In this document: positions 11,432 to 21,881 of the stretch, in pieces
How positions within the stretch are numbered: the first letter of the stretch is position 1
Layout: every line of letters begins with the position of its first letter
Source: Skeletonema tropicum
Lineage: Eukaryota > Bacillariophyta > Thalassiosirophyceae > Thalassiosirales > Thalassiosiraceae
Assembly (NCBI GenBank): GCA_037178625.1
Contig: CM074136.1
Location: forward strand, 124,001 to 188,000
Direction: 5' to 3'
DNA length: 64,000 bases
The notes under the pieces: model-generated
Database searches by the model: none
What the model was told of the DNA's origin: nothing
What the model saw: only the letters and a program-made list of their open reading frames with translations
Program-made: the position numbers and the translations under genes

Positions 11432-12250
11432 GTAGAGTTGGGTCACGTTCCATCACGGGAAAAAGTTGGGACAAGGAAATTTTTCAGATCGGGTGGATGG
11501 AATCACGGGTGCAAATGGAACCAAAAAATGAAAATTGCTTTGTTATCAGTTAAATAGGCCATCTAGCGTTAGATTTACCTTTTACAATGCTCTGCATGAC
11601 CAAGAAGCCCCCTGCAACTCTCACTACTACCCCATTCATTCAATTCAATTTCAATGCACTCAAAAGATCAACATCAACAACAACAAGTGGTCATGTTGGC
11701 CAATATCCATGTCGTCATCCTTCAATGGAGGAAGGTAGTCATCCTCTAGAGACAATCCAGTCAACTGTTCATAGTACATGTGGAGAAGGCGGTTATTTTC
11801 ACGAGTGTAAAGGATTCGTGCAGCAAGTTGTGGGTCCATTCTGGCCCTCATGGATATAGTACTTGAGCTTGAGATGCACGGCTCCAGATCCAGACTCTCC
11901 CTGATGGTGATGGTGCGGAGGTGGCAGGAATGGCAAGGAAAGCTCGAGCCAAGTTGGCAACTGTTGAAACCTGTGCGGCGGAGGGGCACTACTATTTGTT
12001 TGAGCTAGAGCGGCAGATGACCACCATGGAAGCCATCGGAGGCGAGCAAGAGGCCGATTTGCATCATTTTGATCTCTGAACTCTTGACCGAGTGAGGGTC
12101 TTAAAGTCTTTATGTACGCACGTGGTAAGGAGAGTCAATTTCAATAGGTTATGGGTCCTCACGGGTCTTCACGTGATGAAGGGTCGCGTGATTGGATTTC
12201 ACGGATCACGTGACTCACGTGAGTACTCACACCTCGTGACCCAACTCTAC
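11432..12250. mobile_element. 819-bp inverted-repeat element, non-autonomous
   Basis: The ends are inverted repeats, GTAGAGTTGGGTCACG at 11432 and its complement ending at 12250, flanked by ACTTTA on both sides (11426-11431 and 12251-12256), which fits a 6-bp target duplication. The 3' part is rich in CACGTGA palindromes. Inside are short protein-like stretches: plus-strand codons 11930-12079 (MARKARAKLATVETC...) and a minus-strand frame at about 11660-11900 (ILYTRENNRLLHMYYEQLTG). Neither is recognised. A related right end is at 52283-52400. Confidence 0.6.
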
Positions 12251-12273
12251 ACTTTAGGGTCAGGGTTAGGGAT

Positions 12274-12354
12274 GTGTACCTAAATACCCTAAGTAAAAAG
12301 AGACGTCTCTTCAAAATAATAAAGAGAAAAGAGACGTCTCTTTTTTCGGTACAC
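12274..12354 (-). repeat. 81-bp hairpin element with GTGTACC ends
   Basis: Bounded by GTGTACC (12274-12280) and GGTACAC (12348-12354), enclosing two AGAGACGTCTCT palindromes. Its reverse complement resembles 1021-1105, including the GTGTAC end and the TATTATTTT spacer. Confidence 0.6.
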
Positions 12355-13149
12355 TCCTACTTTCTCACGTAGGATGCCGAACGCAAAATGGAAGGAATTG
12401 TGCGTGCCGTGGGAATCTGTTGTCGAAATTTCCATTTGTGTCCCAGATCACTTTTCCACCCCCAAATTCCCATTTTCCGATGGCCGGCGCGATACTCCCC
12501 GCACAAAATAAAAAAATGCGTGGGATTCTGAGGTGGGAAAGTGGAAAAGTAGAATCCTACGTCGACGTGGGATTCTGGGGTGGACGGAGGATTCTGAATT
12601 TTCAGCACCCCCCGTCGGCGTGGGATTCTGGGGTGGGAAAGTGGGAATTTGGCGTGGGAAAGTGGATCTGGGACACGCTACTACGTCGTCTTATCATGTG
12701 TAGCATGTTTAGCATGTTGATGTTGGCGTTGAGGGGAGTAGCGCCATCATGTCATGATGCCGCTGGAATGCTTTTGTTTTTCTTGTCGGAAAAATGAGAA
12801 TGACTGTAGCTCTTTTGTTAGCACTCTCCGCACTCTCTGGCTCAGAATTAGATATTCGGATCTCATTTTCTCAACTAGCTAAATCGGACTCTCAGGCAAG
12901 GAGAACTTTTCACTAACTAATTTGTGTGCTTTTGTGTGTAAACTCTCAGCTAGGAGTCCGATTTTGATAGTCAAAGTAACTAGCAACTGGCGGAGTTTGC
13001 GGAATTCTGACTATAAAAGTCGGCTGGACTAGAGAGAGAGTGATATCTTTAGTAAGAGTCAAAATAGCGAGCGAGTGGTGTGAGAATGAGATCCAAGAAC
13101 GAGATCATCGTGGAAAATAGCTGAGAGTGCAAACTTACCCTTGGTGCAA
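12355..13149. other. gene-free DNA with GATTCTGGGGTGG repeats
   Basis: 12530-12665 repeats the motif GTGGGATTCTGGGGTGG several times with purine-rich variants (GTGGGAAAGTGG). Open frames here follow from the repeat and are not supported as genes. The rest, including an ACTCTC/GAGAGT-rich part at 12820-13080, shows nothing recognisable. Confidence 0.4.
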
Positions 13150-13215
13150 ACCGTAGAAAATAGCGGGAGCTGACGTAGGAATCGGTATTGTAGCATTCTT
13201 TCTCAAGCAAAGATA
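13150..13215 (-). promoter_or_regulatory. orphan copy of the ankyrin/MYND intergenic block
   Basis: CCGTAGAAAATAGCGGGAGC, then GACGTAGGAATCGGT and TCTCAAGCAAAGATAC, matching the conserved blocks upstream of three ankyrin genes (29305, 37617, 44232). No gene start lies within reach on either side, so this looks like a leftover from a lost or moved gene. Confidence 0.55.
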
Positions 13216-13778
13216 CATTTAAATGCTAGCTGTGACATTTGATTTCAATCCAAATTCATTGAGGGCCTTTCTATGTTCTCATTTCAGGCGCTTTTGATTG
13301 TGCTCATCTTCACCTTGTTTGCCAACTCAATCATACCGTAATATCATTTCATATCTCAATCAGTAGGACTCTATCTCGATCTTTGTTGGTCGAAGCACGG
13401 GTCAAGGCTGCTCTTTTGTGAGACTTGCTTTGACGGACGTTGAAGATCTAAGCAAGGGAACCATGGATAGTCGAATCGAATCCTTCATATGCATACTTAA
13501 ATAAGCAAATGCGTTTGGTAGGAACAGGTTATGATCAAATTCAAGACCTACAATGGCGTCGTCATGATGATCTTGGTAAACTAGAGCACTATCAAGGGGG
13601 AAAGCCGGGGGTTATATCCTAATCTGATAAACTTTTTCTCTATTTTTTTCTCTCTTTGGATTCAGACTCGGACATTCATAATGGAGGTGAAGAGATAGAG
13701 TGCCTTAGTAGCGACAGCATTAGAAATGATTATTTACTTGCTTGTTGAACTGAAGGAGAGGTAATGAAAGGCTGCTAA

Positions 13779-13900
13779 TGGCCCAACGTTCTCTTCTTTC
13801 CGGTCAGACTTGGACAAGAAGCTTAAGCAGATTGCACCTGTACACCAATGCCCATAATCATTTCAGGGTATGCCCTAAGAATCTGATACACGCTCATTCA
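13779..13900 (-). pseudogene. extra ankyrin-gene 3' tail downstream of the 13939 gene
   Basis: Read on the minus strand this stretch repeats the last ~40 codons of the ankyrin gene (SVYQILRAYPEMIMG..., then SLTGKKRTLG), although the gene just upstream already ends properly at 13939. It contains an internal TAA. Similar extra tails follow other copies. They may be scars of unequal crossing-over. Confidence 0.6.
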
Positions 13901-13938
13901 CTATCATTCACTATGAACTGAAGTGGTTGACTGGTCTG

Positions 13939-15492
13939 CTAGTCATCACCAAATTTCCTCTTCTTTCCAGTCAGAGTCAGACTCGGACAAGGAGCTGAAT
14001 CAGATTGCACCTGTAAATCTGTACCCATGATCATTTCAGGGAACGCCCTAAGAAGCCGATACACGCTCTCTGTGTATGCAACACTTTCCCTATCAAGGAC
14101 CTTATCGCTTTCCCATAGAAGATCGATAGGGAGCTTCCCGTCAACATTCCGTTTTGATACGGATAGAGCGTCGAATTTATCCAGCAGAAGCGCAATTGTG
14201 TCATACTTTGCACCACGGCAAGCATAATGGAGGGATGTATTCCCTTGCCCATCAATTGTATTGAGTGTGATATCAGCAAGGCCCAGCATGTATTGCACAA
14301 CGCTAGCGGATTTATGATGTTCACATGCCACGTGCAAAGGTATCACTCCTCTTTCGTCGAAACTTCGTATTGCGGAGGGATTACCTTTTACCAACAACTT
14401 GATTGAACCAAGTCTCACATTGTTCTGAAGCGCTGTGTGCAAAGGAAGACGTCCATTGTCATCAGGTGTTGTAATGAGACGGTGATCTTTGGCTTGACGA
14501 GCATAGACTAACTCGCTGTTTATAAAGGCTTGTGCTTGCTCATGCCAATCTTGAATGCCGAACGCAATTTGATTATCTTCAATAGCTTCTGGGTGTGCGT
14601 CGTAAAATGCCTTGATAATTTCTAGTGCAGTATCGATGCATGAATCATTGAATTCCTGATGACCTGTCTCAAGACAAGCAGCACAAAGCAGAGTTATTCC
14701 TCTAAACTTCTGAAATTTCACTATGGGATCGCATTCTAGCAGGAATTGCACTGTTTCCGCAGCAATGTTTCTGTTCGTGATACGCCTCATTGCGTAGTGA
14801 ATCGGATACAATCCATCTGTTGATGCATGATTGATGGCATCGGGGTGGAGTTTGTAGAAGAATTCTATCGTGGAAAGGGTATTACTGTAACGACATGCAA
14901 CATGCAGAGGCAGCCTACCTTTGGCATCACCTATTCGCTCAGATCCAGGATATGCTTCGATTAATACGCGGCAACACTCAAGATGATTTGACCATCTCGC
15001 AGCAATATGGATCGGAAGATAACCGTCGTTATCGGCATGTCGGACCGCATTAGGATACTTCTCGATTAGCAGTTTCAAAATTTCCACTGCGGCTGTTTCG
15101 TTCATGCTGTCATTGCCACATAAAAGATGGAGAGGCATCAGATCCAAATTGTCTGCCACGCGAACAGAGTCGGGAGCTGCATCGGTGAGGAGCTTTATTA
15201 TCCCCCGCGTCATACTTTTGTTGTGGCATGCATGATGGAGCGGTGCCATTCCATTCTCATCAGTAGCACTGGCAGCGGTAGGGAAATATTCTAGGAGCAA
15301 TCGAATTATTCCCTCGTTGGATCTTTCATTATAGCATGCCCGAAAGAAGAATTTATTATCTCTGATGATCGAATTATTATTTGGTGTCAATCCATGTCGC
15401 TCAATTATTTCTCTTAGGCCTTCCTCTGAAAGCAACTCAGATTCACAAATCTCGTCTAACTCCCTCAACAGCGCTGTGGCTGATTCGTTCAT
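13939..15492 (-). CDS. ankyrin-repeat protein, intact copy 1
   Basis: 517 residues from an ATG that aligns with the starts of its paralogues (MNES.., MND..). A leader of about 70 residues (CESELLSEEGLREIIERHG) precedes repeats with PLH/PIH cores near residues 84, 120, 160, 195, 230, 350, 385 and 420, spaced about 35 residues apart. A degenerate repeat lies at about 268, followed by a helical linker (about 285-345) with SELVYARQAKDHRL. The end carries SKRNVDGKLPIDLLWES, an SVYRLLRA helix and the basic tail GKKRKFGDD, which could be a nuclear localisation signal. Ankyrin repeats bind proteins; the partner and role here are unknown. No introns or membrane segments are apparent. The next upstream frame on the same strand, at 15753-16346, is duplicated together with this gene. 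Confidence 0.88.
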   Translation of the reverse strand: MNESATALLRELDEICESELLSEEGLREIIERHGLTPNNNSIIRDNKFFFRACYNERSNEGIIRLLLEYFPTAASATDENGMAPLHHACHNKSMTRGIIKLLTDAAPDSVRVADNLDLMPLHLLCGNDSMNETAAVEILKLLIEKYPNAVRHADNDGYLPIHIAARWSNHLECCRVLIEAYPGSERIGDAKGRLPLHVACRYSNTLSTIEFFYKLHPDAINHASTDGLYPIHYAMRRITNRNIAAETVQFLLECDPIVKFQKFRGITLLCAACLETGHQEFNDSCIDTALEIIKAFYDAHPEAIEDNQIAFGIQDWHEQAQAFINSELVYARQAKDHRLITTPDDNGRLPLHTALQNNVRLGSIKLLVKGNPSAIRSFDERGVIPLHVACEHHKSASVVQYMLGLADITLNTIDGQGNTSLHYACRGAKYDTIALLLDKFDALSVSKRNVDGKLPIDLLWESDKVLDRESVAYTESVYRLLRAFPEMIMGTDLQVQSDSAPCPSLTLTGKKRKFGDD

Positions 15493-15752
15493 CTTGCTTT
15501 GTCAGTACATAAAGTCGAATTTATTGCATTCCGATTCCGATACTTGTACACACGTGCTGAGAGAGTTGTGTCATGGTCATGGTGGCTTCAAGGCTTCTTT
15601 TTTTTGGTGTCATGTATGTGTCATGTCGATGTCAATAATTTGGTTTCTCTGTTTCGCAAGTGTGTCGATCAGTAGGGCTATCTATGAGGATAATGTTAGG
15701 CGATGAATGATTGGTTGTTTCTGTGGACAACTGTGTTTCATCTGTACAATAT

Positions 15753-16346
15753 TTAGTAATGAGAGTGGGGATGGTTGGTGATAATGATTGGAAGGGGATT
15801 TTTGGACTGTGGGCCGTTGTGTTCGTTTAGAGCGTTTAGAGGGCCTTGAGTTCGGCTGAACCGTTTGCGAAGCGAAGCTGCGATCGAAGCAGATTTCTCT
15901 CCCGAATAGTTGTGTCTAGTAGATGGTTGGGTCAGGGCTTTTGTAGGAGCTGCTGCATTCCAGATGTTGGTTGCTTGACCGATAATGTTGGATGGTGTTT
16001 CGTGGGAGTATGATTGTGTGGCCATTTGATGGGCATGAGGGAATCTGATTTGATCGATGTTGTTGAGGTAATTGGCTGCAGGAAGTGGTTTATGGTCGGT
16101 CCAAAGAAGTCCTAGTGGGCTGATTGCAAATGGGCTGAGTTGCATCTTAGAGTTAAGGAGTGTTTCCGTGATTTGTTCGCCTGTGATTGATATGCGATGA
16201 GTCTGTGCGAGCGTTATTTTGCGTATTAGCTTGAGTATGGTACCATACCTGCATGAGTTACTTGCAATGCCCCTTTGCAATGTGCATTCAACAACAGTAA
16301 CAGTAGCTACTTTTAGTATCTTGCTTTGCAAATAAGTATTGTACAA
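15753..16346 (-). pseudogene. paralogue of the 19098 gene, 5'-truncated
   Basis: About 197 codons without a convincing ATG (the frame opens with TTG). From ISITGEQITETLL onward it aligns with the larger frame at 19098-20009: shared MQL-PFAISPLGL, then NNIDQIRFPHAHQMATQSY and TPSNII. The family is not recognised; the PFAISPLGLFG-like motif resembles uncharacterised, probably element-derived proteins I associate with diatoms. It lies directly upstream of an ankyrin gene on the same strand, as does its paralogue. Confidence 0.5.
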
Positions 16347-16671
16347 AACTACTTCAGATCCTCCACAAAACTCGGTAATTGAAATTCATAGTTGGTGGAA
16401 GGCTACTCTGTTGGCGTTAATATCTTCAGCTTCAGTAAAAAAGCAACAAAAGAGCTAGTAATTGACACGCAGGTGGCATTTTGTCCCTGGACGCCTTGCA
16501 TTCGTGGGATGGAGAAAGAATGCAATGAATTAGAAACAAGTTCACGTTCGCTAACCCAGCTGCAGACTCATGAAAGACGGGATGCTGTCATCTTGGTAAC
16601 ATACATGATTGATAATTAGTACATAATATTCACTATGAAAACCTCTAACTGCAGTGGAATAGGTCTGCTTA

Positions 16672-16749
16672 GTCATGACCAAATTTCCTCGTCTTTCCAG
16701 TCGGATTGGGACTCGGATATGACGTTGAAGCAGATGCAGATGCCAAGTT
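16672..16749 (-). pseudogene. extra ankyrin-gene 3' tail downstream of the 16855 gene
   Basis: On the minus strand it encodes a stretch like the ankyrin C-terminal tail (TGKTRKFGHD, then a stop), placed after the real end of the neighbouring gene. Confidence 0.5.
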
Positions 16750-16854
16750 AGGGTTTCATGAGTACAATGACGAGCAAGAATGCCTTTGTAACATAATGGA
16801 TAATTATATATTTACTTGCTTGTTGCACTGCAGTGAGGGGATGGAAAGCAAGGG

Positions 16855-18996
16855 CTATTCGCCCAACTTTCTCTTCTTTCCAGTCAGACTCGAACAGGAA
16901 GCTGGAGCAGATTGCACCTTCACATCAACGCCCATCATCATCTCAGGGTATGCCCTGAAAAGACGATACACGCTCTCCGTGTATGCAACACTTTCCCTAT
17001 CAGCAATGCTTTCCCACAGAAGATCGATGGGGAGCTTCCCGTCAACATTCCGTTTCGATACGGATACGGCACCGAATTCATCCAAGAGAAGAGATATGGT
17101 TTCATGTCTGGCACCACGGCAAGCAAGATGGAGTGTGGTATTCCCTTGTCCGTCGATTGCACTGAGTGTGTTATCAGCAAGGCCTAGCATGTATTCCACA
17201 ACTCTAGCGGTATCATGATATTCACATGCCACATGTAGGGGAAATGCACCGCAATCATCGACACTTCTTATTGCAGAAGGATTGCCTTTCACTAACAACT
17301 TGATTGAGCCAAGTCTCACATTATTTTGAAGCGCTGTGTGCAATGGGAGCTGTCCATTTTCGTCTGGTGTCATCATCAGACGGTGATCTTTGGCTTGTCG
17401 AGCATATACTAACTCGCTGTTGATAAATGCTTGCGCTTCTTCACAAAAGTGTTGAACTTGGGACGCAATTCCATCCTCTTCGATTGCTTCAGGGTTTATA
17501 TCGTAAATTGTCTTGATGACTTCAAGAGCAGCATCGATGTTTGAATCGTGAAGATTAGCCCGACAAGCAATGTGAAGAAGAGACTTTCCTTGTAACTTCT
17601 GCAGTTTCACATTGCGATCACAATCCAGCAGGAACTGTACAATTTCCACACCTTCTGCTCTGGAAGTCGGATTGTATCTGTTGTCAGTTACACCTTTGAT
17701 TGCATAGTGAATCGGATAATAACCTCTAAATCCTCTTTGATTCACTGCATCGGGGTAGAGTTTGTAAAAATATTGCATGGTGGCAGCAGTGTTGTACCAA
17801 CATGCATAATGGAGAGGAAGGTCACCACTGAGACTACTTATTTGCTCAGATCCAGGAAAAGCTTCGATTAACACGCGGCAATATTGAGCTGATTTTGTAA
17901 GTGCAGCATGATGAATTGGGAGACGGCCGTGACGATCAGCATGACGGACTCCTTTAGGATGCTTCTCCAGGAGCAGCCTTAGAATTTGGAATGCACCTCT
18001 TTCATACAGATACTGATTTTCTCCACAACAATGGTGAAGAGGCAACTGACCACCACTGTCTTCTATACAAATGGATTCAGGATATTCGTCATAAATTAAC
18101 TGGATGATTCCGAGAGCAGCCTCCATATTAGAATCAGTACACCCTAGCTTACAAGCAACATGAAGTAGTGGCTTTCCTTCAAACAAATGCTCCTTCACAT
18201 CAGGATCACAATCCAAGAGAAATTTCACAATGTCCACAGCACCGGTTGGGTTGTCGCTGCGATCAATACTGCTAATTGCGTAGTGAACTGGAAAATTTCC
18301 ACTTGTTGTTGCATGATAGATGGCATCGGGGTAGAGTTTGTACAAGTATTCTACTGTGGCAGCGGAACCGCACTTACACGCAAAATGGAGAGGAAGCGAA
18401 CCAAAGTCGTTGGCTATTCGCTCAGATTCAGGATATGCGTCCATTAATACACGGCAAAATTCAGGAGATTTTGACATCGCAGCAATATGGATCGGAAGAT
18501 CGCCTTTATTATCGGCATGCCGGATTGCTTCAGGGTGCTTGCTGATGAGCAATTTCATAATTTGGGTTGCTGTCGATTCATCCAATTCATCGTTATTGCA
18601 TAAGTAGTGGAGAGGCATTTGGTGGTCGTTGTGGTCTAAATCGCTAATAGTTTCGGGAGCTTCATCGATAAGGAGTTGAATTATGTTGAGTGTCACATTT
18701 GGGTTTTCGCATGCAGCATGGAGAGGTGTTTCGGCAGGGCACCAATTTTCATATGCACTGGGCCTGGCAGCATCAGGAAAATACTCGATAAGCAATCGAA
18801 TTATTGCCTCGGTAACTCTTTCATTAAAACAAGCCTGAATGAAGAATTGATAATCATACTCCACGCGAAGATTGTTATCGGCACTGGGTATCAATTCATG
18901 TCGTTCAAATATCTCACGTAGACCGTCCTCAGAAAGCAACTCAGATTCGCAATATTCTTCTAATTCCTCTTCCAGCACTTCGTCTGAATCGTTCAT
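16855..18996 (-). CDS. ankyrin-repeat protein, intact copy 2 (longest)
   Basis: 713 residues from MNDSDEV, the ATG that aligns with paralogue starts; an in-frame ATG six codons upstream (19014) is possible. About 14 repeat cores are visible (PLHAAC, PLHYLC, PIHIAA, PLHFAC, PVHYAI, LLHVAC, PLHHCC, PIHHAA, PLHYAC, PIHYAI, LLHIAC, PLHTAL, PLHVAC, TLHLAC). The block from PIHIAA to LLHVAC is repeated as PIHHAA to LLHIAC, so the greater length comes from an internal duplication of about 170-180 residues. The linker with SELVYARQAKDHRL and the C-terminal KLPIDLLWES and GKKRKLGE tail are present. Probably a scaffold or protein-binding factor; the partner is unknown. Confidence 0.88.
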   Translation of the reverse strand: MNDSDEVLEEELEEYCESELLSEDGLREIFERHELIPSADNNLRVEYDYQFFIQACFNERVTEAIIRLLIEYFPDAARPSAYENWCPAETPLHAACENPNVTLNIIQLLIDEAPETISDLDHNDHQMPLHYLCNNDELDESTATQIMKLLISKHPEAIRHADNKGDLPIHIAAMSKSPEFCRVLMDAYPESERIANDFGSLPLHFACKCGSAATVEYLYKLYPDAIYHATTSGNFPVHYAISSIDRSDNPTGAVDIVKFLLDCDPDVKEHLFEGKPLLHVACKLGCTDSNMEAALGIIQLIYDEYPESICIEDSGGQLPLHHCCGENQYLYERGAFQILRLLLEKHPKGVRHADRHGRLPIHHAALTKSAQYCRVLIEAFPGSEQISSLSGDLPLHYACWYNTAATMQYFYKLYPDAVNQRGFRGYYPIHYAIKGVTDNRYNPTSRAEGVEIVQFLLDCDRNVKLQKLQGKSLLHIACRANLHDSNIDAALEVIKTIYDINPEAIEEDGIASQVQHFCEEAQAFINSELVYARQAKDHRLMMTPDENGQLPLHTALQNNVRLGSIKLLVKGNPSAIRSVDDCGAFPLHVACEYHDTARVVEYMLGLADNTLSAIDGQGNTTLHLACRGARHETISLLLDEFGAVSVSKRNVDGKLPIDLLWESIADRESVAYTESVYRLFRAYPEMMMGVDVKVQSAPASCSSLTGKKRKLGE

Positions 18997-19097
18997 CTTG
19001 TCTTTGTAATACATAGATAGAGTTGGCAGCGACCAGCCTCATGATGTTGTTGTTTGTAGGTAGGTGGGGCTTTAGGTTATTTCTGTGCTACGGTAAA

Positions 19098-20009
19098 CTA
19101 CGTATCACTGGTATTGTAAACAAGAAAATCATCTGTAGATGGCTGAGAAGACTCTTGAGTCGACTGAGAGCTACTTCTTTGTGAAATAGATCTGCCACCT
19201 GTACTGTGTAATAAATATGAAATTTGGTCATCATTGAGCGATGATGTGGTGGTCGGGCCATTGTTGCTCTCATAGAGTGCTTGAATGGCAGCTAGTCCTG
19301 CTGAGCCGTTTGCCTTGCAAATCGTTCTCCCGAATATTTGTGTGTAATAGGTGCTTGGGTCAGGGCTTTTGTAGGATCCCCCGTAGTGATAGTTTCGTTG
19401 TTTTGATTTCCAAATTGAGTAGGCTCGTTCTAGGATGTTTGATGGGGTTCTAGTGAATGCTTGGTGAGCCATGTTGGAGGCGTTTGGGAATTTGGACTTG
19501 TCGATATTGTGGAGTGTTTTGTAGTCGCTGGGTGGAGGTGTGCCATATAGGAAGTAGTTTATTGTGGTTCCGAAGAGGCCTAGTGGACTGATGGCAAAAG
19601 GAAGTAGTTGCATGTTATCTGAGTAAAGTTCTCCGATGATTTGTTCTCCGGTGAGTGTTATTTGTGATGAGCTGTCGGTGCGTGATGCATTTGAACCTCT
19701 GCCTCTTTGAAACTTGCTCTTCTCTGCCGAAAGGAGTGACGCGACGATATTGTTTGATTTAGCGTTACTTCCACCTCGGGATGGAGAAGGGCAAGTGTCA
19801 GAGTTGCATGTGACCATGTCAAATCCAATTTTTGATAGTTTGCATCTGAAGTAGCTCTCGTTTGAGACTATTGGGAGGTTGAAATGGGTGTCGAATGGTT
19901 TAATGTTGGATTTTTTGATGCTGCGGACTAAGCCTGTAGTTTCTTTACAGATTTTTGTGTCTGTGAGTTGGATGAAGGGAATGAGTGTTTCCATCTCCTT
20001 GTGCCACAT
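19098..20009 (-). CDS. uncharacterised protein upstream of ankyrin copy 2
   Basis: 303 codons from an ATG (MWHKEMETLIPF). Mostly hydrophilic, with a Ser/Gln/Thr-rich end and a central block ITLTGEQIIGELYSDNMQLL followed by PFAISPLGLFGTT. The middle and end match the shorter frame at 15753-16346. Upstream, at 20091-20288, the minus strand carries another protein-like stretch (YSRRIQYARLTVATGVEDIM) in a different frame that ends in a stop, so the original gene may have been longer and be broken near 20010-20090. The family is unrecognised; a mobile-element origin is possible. It sits directly upstream of the ankyrin gene on the same strand, as its paralogue does. Confidence 0.5.
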   Translation of the reverse strand: MWHKEMETLIPFIQLTDTKICKETTGLVRSIKKSNIKPFDTHFNLPIVSNESYFRCKLSKIGFDMVTCNSDTCPSPSRGGSNAKSNNIVASLLSAEKSKFQRGRGSNASRTDSSSQITLTGEQIIGELYSDNMQLLPFAISPLGLFGTTINYFLYGTPPPSDYKTLHNIDKSKFPNASNMAHQAFTRTPSNILERAYSIWKSKQRNYHYGGSYKSPDPSTYYTQIFGRTICKANGSAGLAAIQALYESNNGPTTTSSLNDDQISYLLHSTGGRSISQRSSSQSTQESSQPSTDDFLVYNTSDT

Positions 20010-20288
20010 TTCACGGGGTTACGTTTGGCCTTCCCGCGTAATTTTGAGATGGAACGAGAAACGCAAAAAATCCATCATCCACCACACCTTTTACACCGTC
20101 ACCATGATGTCCTCCACTCCTGTGGCCACAGTTAAGCGTGCATATTGAATACGCCTAGAATACTCGGCTTGATCAGTCGCATAAATCATCTTATACGCGC
20201 CCAAGCCAGGAAAACTCAGTCGATCCACCGTAAATGAATAAAATAACGTCGCCATCGACGGCATAAAATTTACCACTTTCACCTCCAT

Positions 20289-21702
20289 TCACCCCTCCTA
20301 TGGACGTTTCGGCAATGATATGTTACAAAAGAGAGGATATCCTTTCACCACATCAATGTTATATATACATTGGGCGTCTATTTATCCTTGGGTAGTCCAA
20401 ACCCATTATCTAATCGATAATCAACCACATTTCACAAGTTAGACAGAATCTATTATTTGCTCCTTAAACGCAATGCTGAAATCAACATCGTGAAGGACCG
20501 ATAACATCAAATGAGTGGTAATTTATATACCAATTGATCGTATGCGTATATTCGAATACTTCGACAAGTGGATGATGCTTTATAGTGATTATAACACATG
20601 GGAGACAGTGTTATGTATGTTGGTTTTGATGTAGGCTAAATATGCAATGAGTTTTACTGAACAAACAAGTAGTTCTGATTGTTATTATCGCTCCCAAGGA
20701 TGTTTACTATCATAATAATAATAAGCTGATGCTTGTTTGATCGATATGCATCCCGTTTCCATTAGCTTTAGGTTAGTTGTTGCGTTCGACAGAGACGAAA
20801 AACATGTACATTTTTTGTATCATCAAAATGATGTCATAAGAGCTTCCATTCCACTCCAAGGGTCAATTAATCGTCTATCACCATATTAGAGTCGATGGAG
20901 AGTGTTGGTTGCCTTCATTGGTGTTATTGTCACTCCTTATTGCAGTAGGGCCAAAGATAAAAATGAACCATTGATGGACATCGAGTTACGACGTTGAGGA
21001 TGGTGTTACCGGCCGAAACATCGGTACACTAAGACACCCACGCCTCCCTATGGATATATACACTCGATTGGTGGGCTGCAAGGATCATGCTTTATGTCTC
21101 CATGGGTTATGCACCGGCATGACTCTCCCTCCGACATGAACGGCAATGTTTCATTAGGAAACTTCGCGCACGAAACTTTTTATTGAAGGAATACATCGTA
21201 ACCAATGCTCCGCGTTTTCTGCGCAGGGGTCGGGTGGTATATGATGAAGCTACTGTAAAAAAACGCGGAGGGTTTGCCATGTACTGGTGTAATGGTAGGA
21301 GATGTTCTCCGCTGTATAGTGTCTATGGTTGAGGATTTTTTTGAAGTTTGTGCCATTGTGTGTGATTTTTGCGTGGGGTGACGGAACTTTTCGAAGTCAG
21401 GTAGGTGTCTCAATATTTTTCTAATTTAGTCGAGATTAAGTGGCGTAACCCCGTGATTTGTGATAAGGATTATTTTGTTGTGGGTTCGTTGGTAGGTGCG
21501 GTAGTTGGCAAGCCCCACACGTCGTGTGTGCGTACGGTGGTTGACGGTACTTTTGAAGCACATCTCGGCGTTGTTCATGTCCACGATAAATATTATCTAC
21601 ACACTAATATCTGAACCTATGACGAGGTAACATAACGATCCCAAAAGATCGATGGACGTCCTCCTCCAAGGTGACGATTAGAGAGCTACATTGGCGTAAT
21701 TA
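20289..21702. other. gene-free spacer
   Basis: No supported gene. 21560-21660 (ATATTATCTACACACTAATA, later GATCCCAAAAGATCGA) is repeated near 30065-30130, part of the flank duplicated with ankyrin copies. Confidence 0.4.
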
Positions 21703-21881
21703 TGAGATCTCTAGGTAGTATTAGCACTATCGAGGAGAAGAGCCAGGGCTAATATCCAATTTAATAAACTTTCATTCACTTTATGTGTCTGTCCTTTGGA
21801 TCTAGACTCGGGCACAATGTAGAGCAAGGCTGCGTTTGTAGCATTAGAGATCCTTATGAACTTGTTGCACTGTGAGCCAAG
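21703..21881. repeat. duplicated 3' flank of ankyrin genes
   Basis: ATGAGATCTCTAGGTAGTA..., AGAGCCAGGGCTAATATCCA and the following 130 nt match 29577-29775 and, more weakly, 13595-13780. In each case the sequence lies just downstream of an ankyrin 3' end, so gene and flank were duplicated together. Confidence 0.65.

Noticed and set aside
11396..12270. True telomere
   Set aside because: TTAGGG units are few and degenerate, and genes continue on both sides.
12420..12797. 125-codon plus-strand frame
   Set aside because: Produced by the purine-rich GTGGGATTCTGGGG repeat; no protein-like features.
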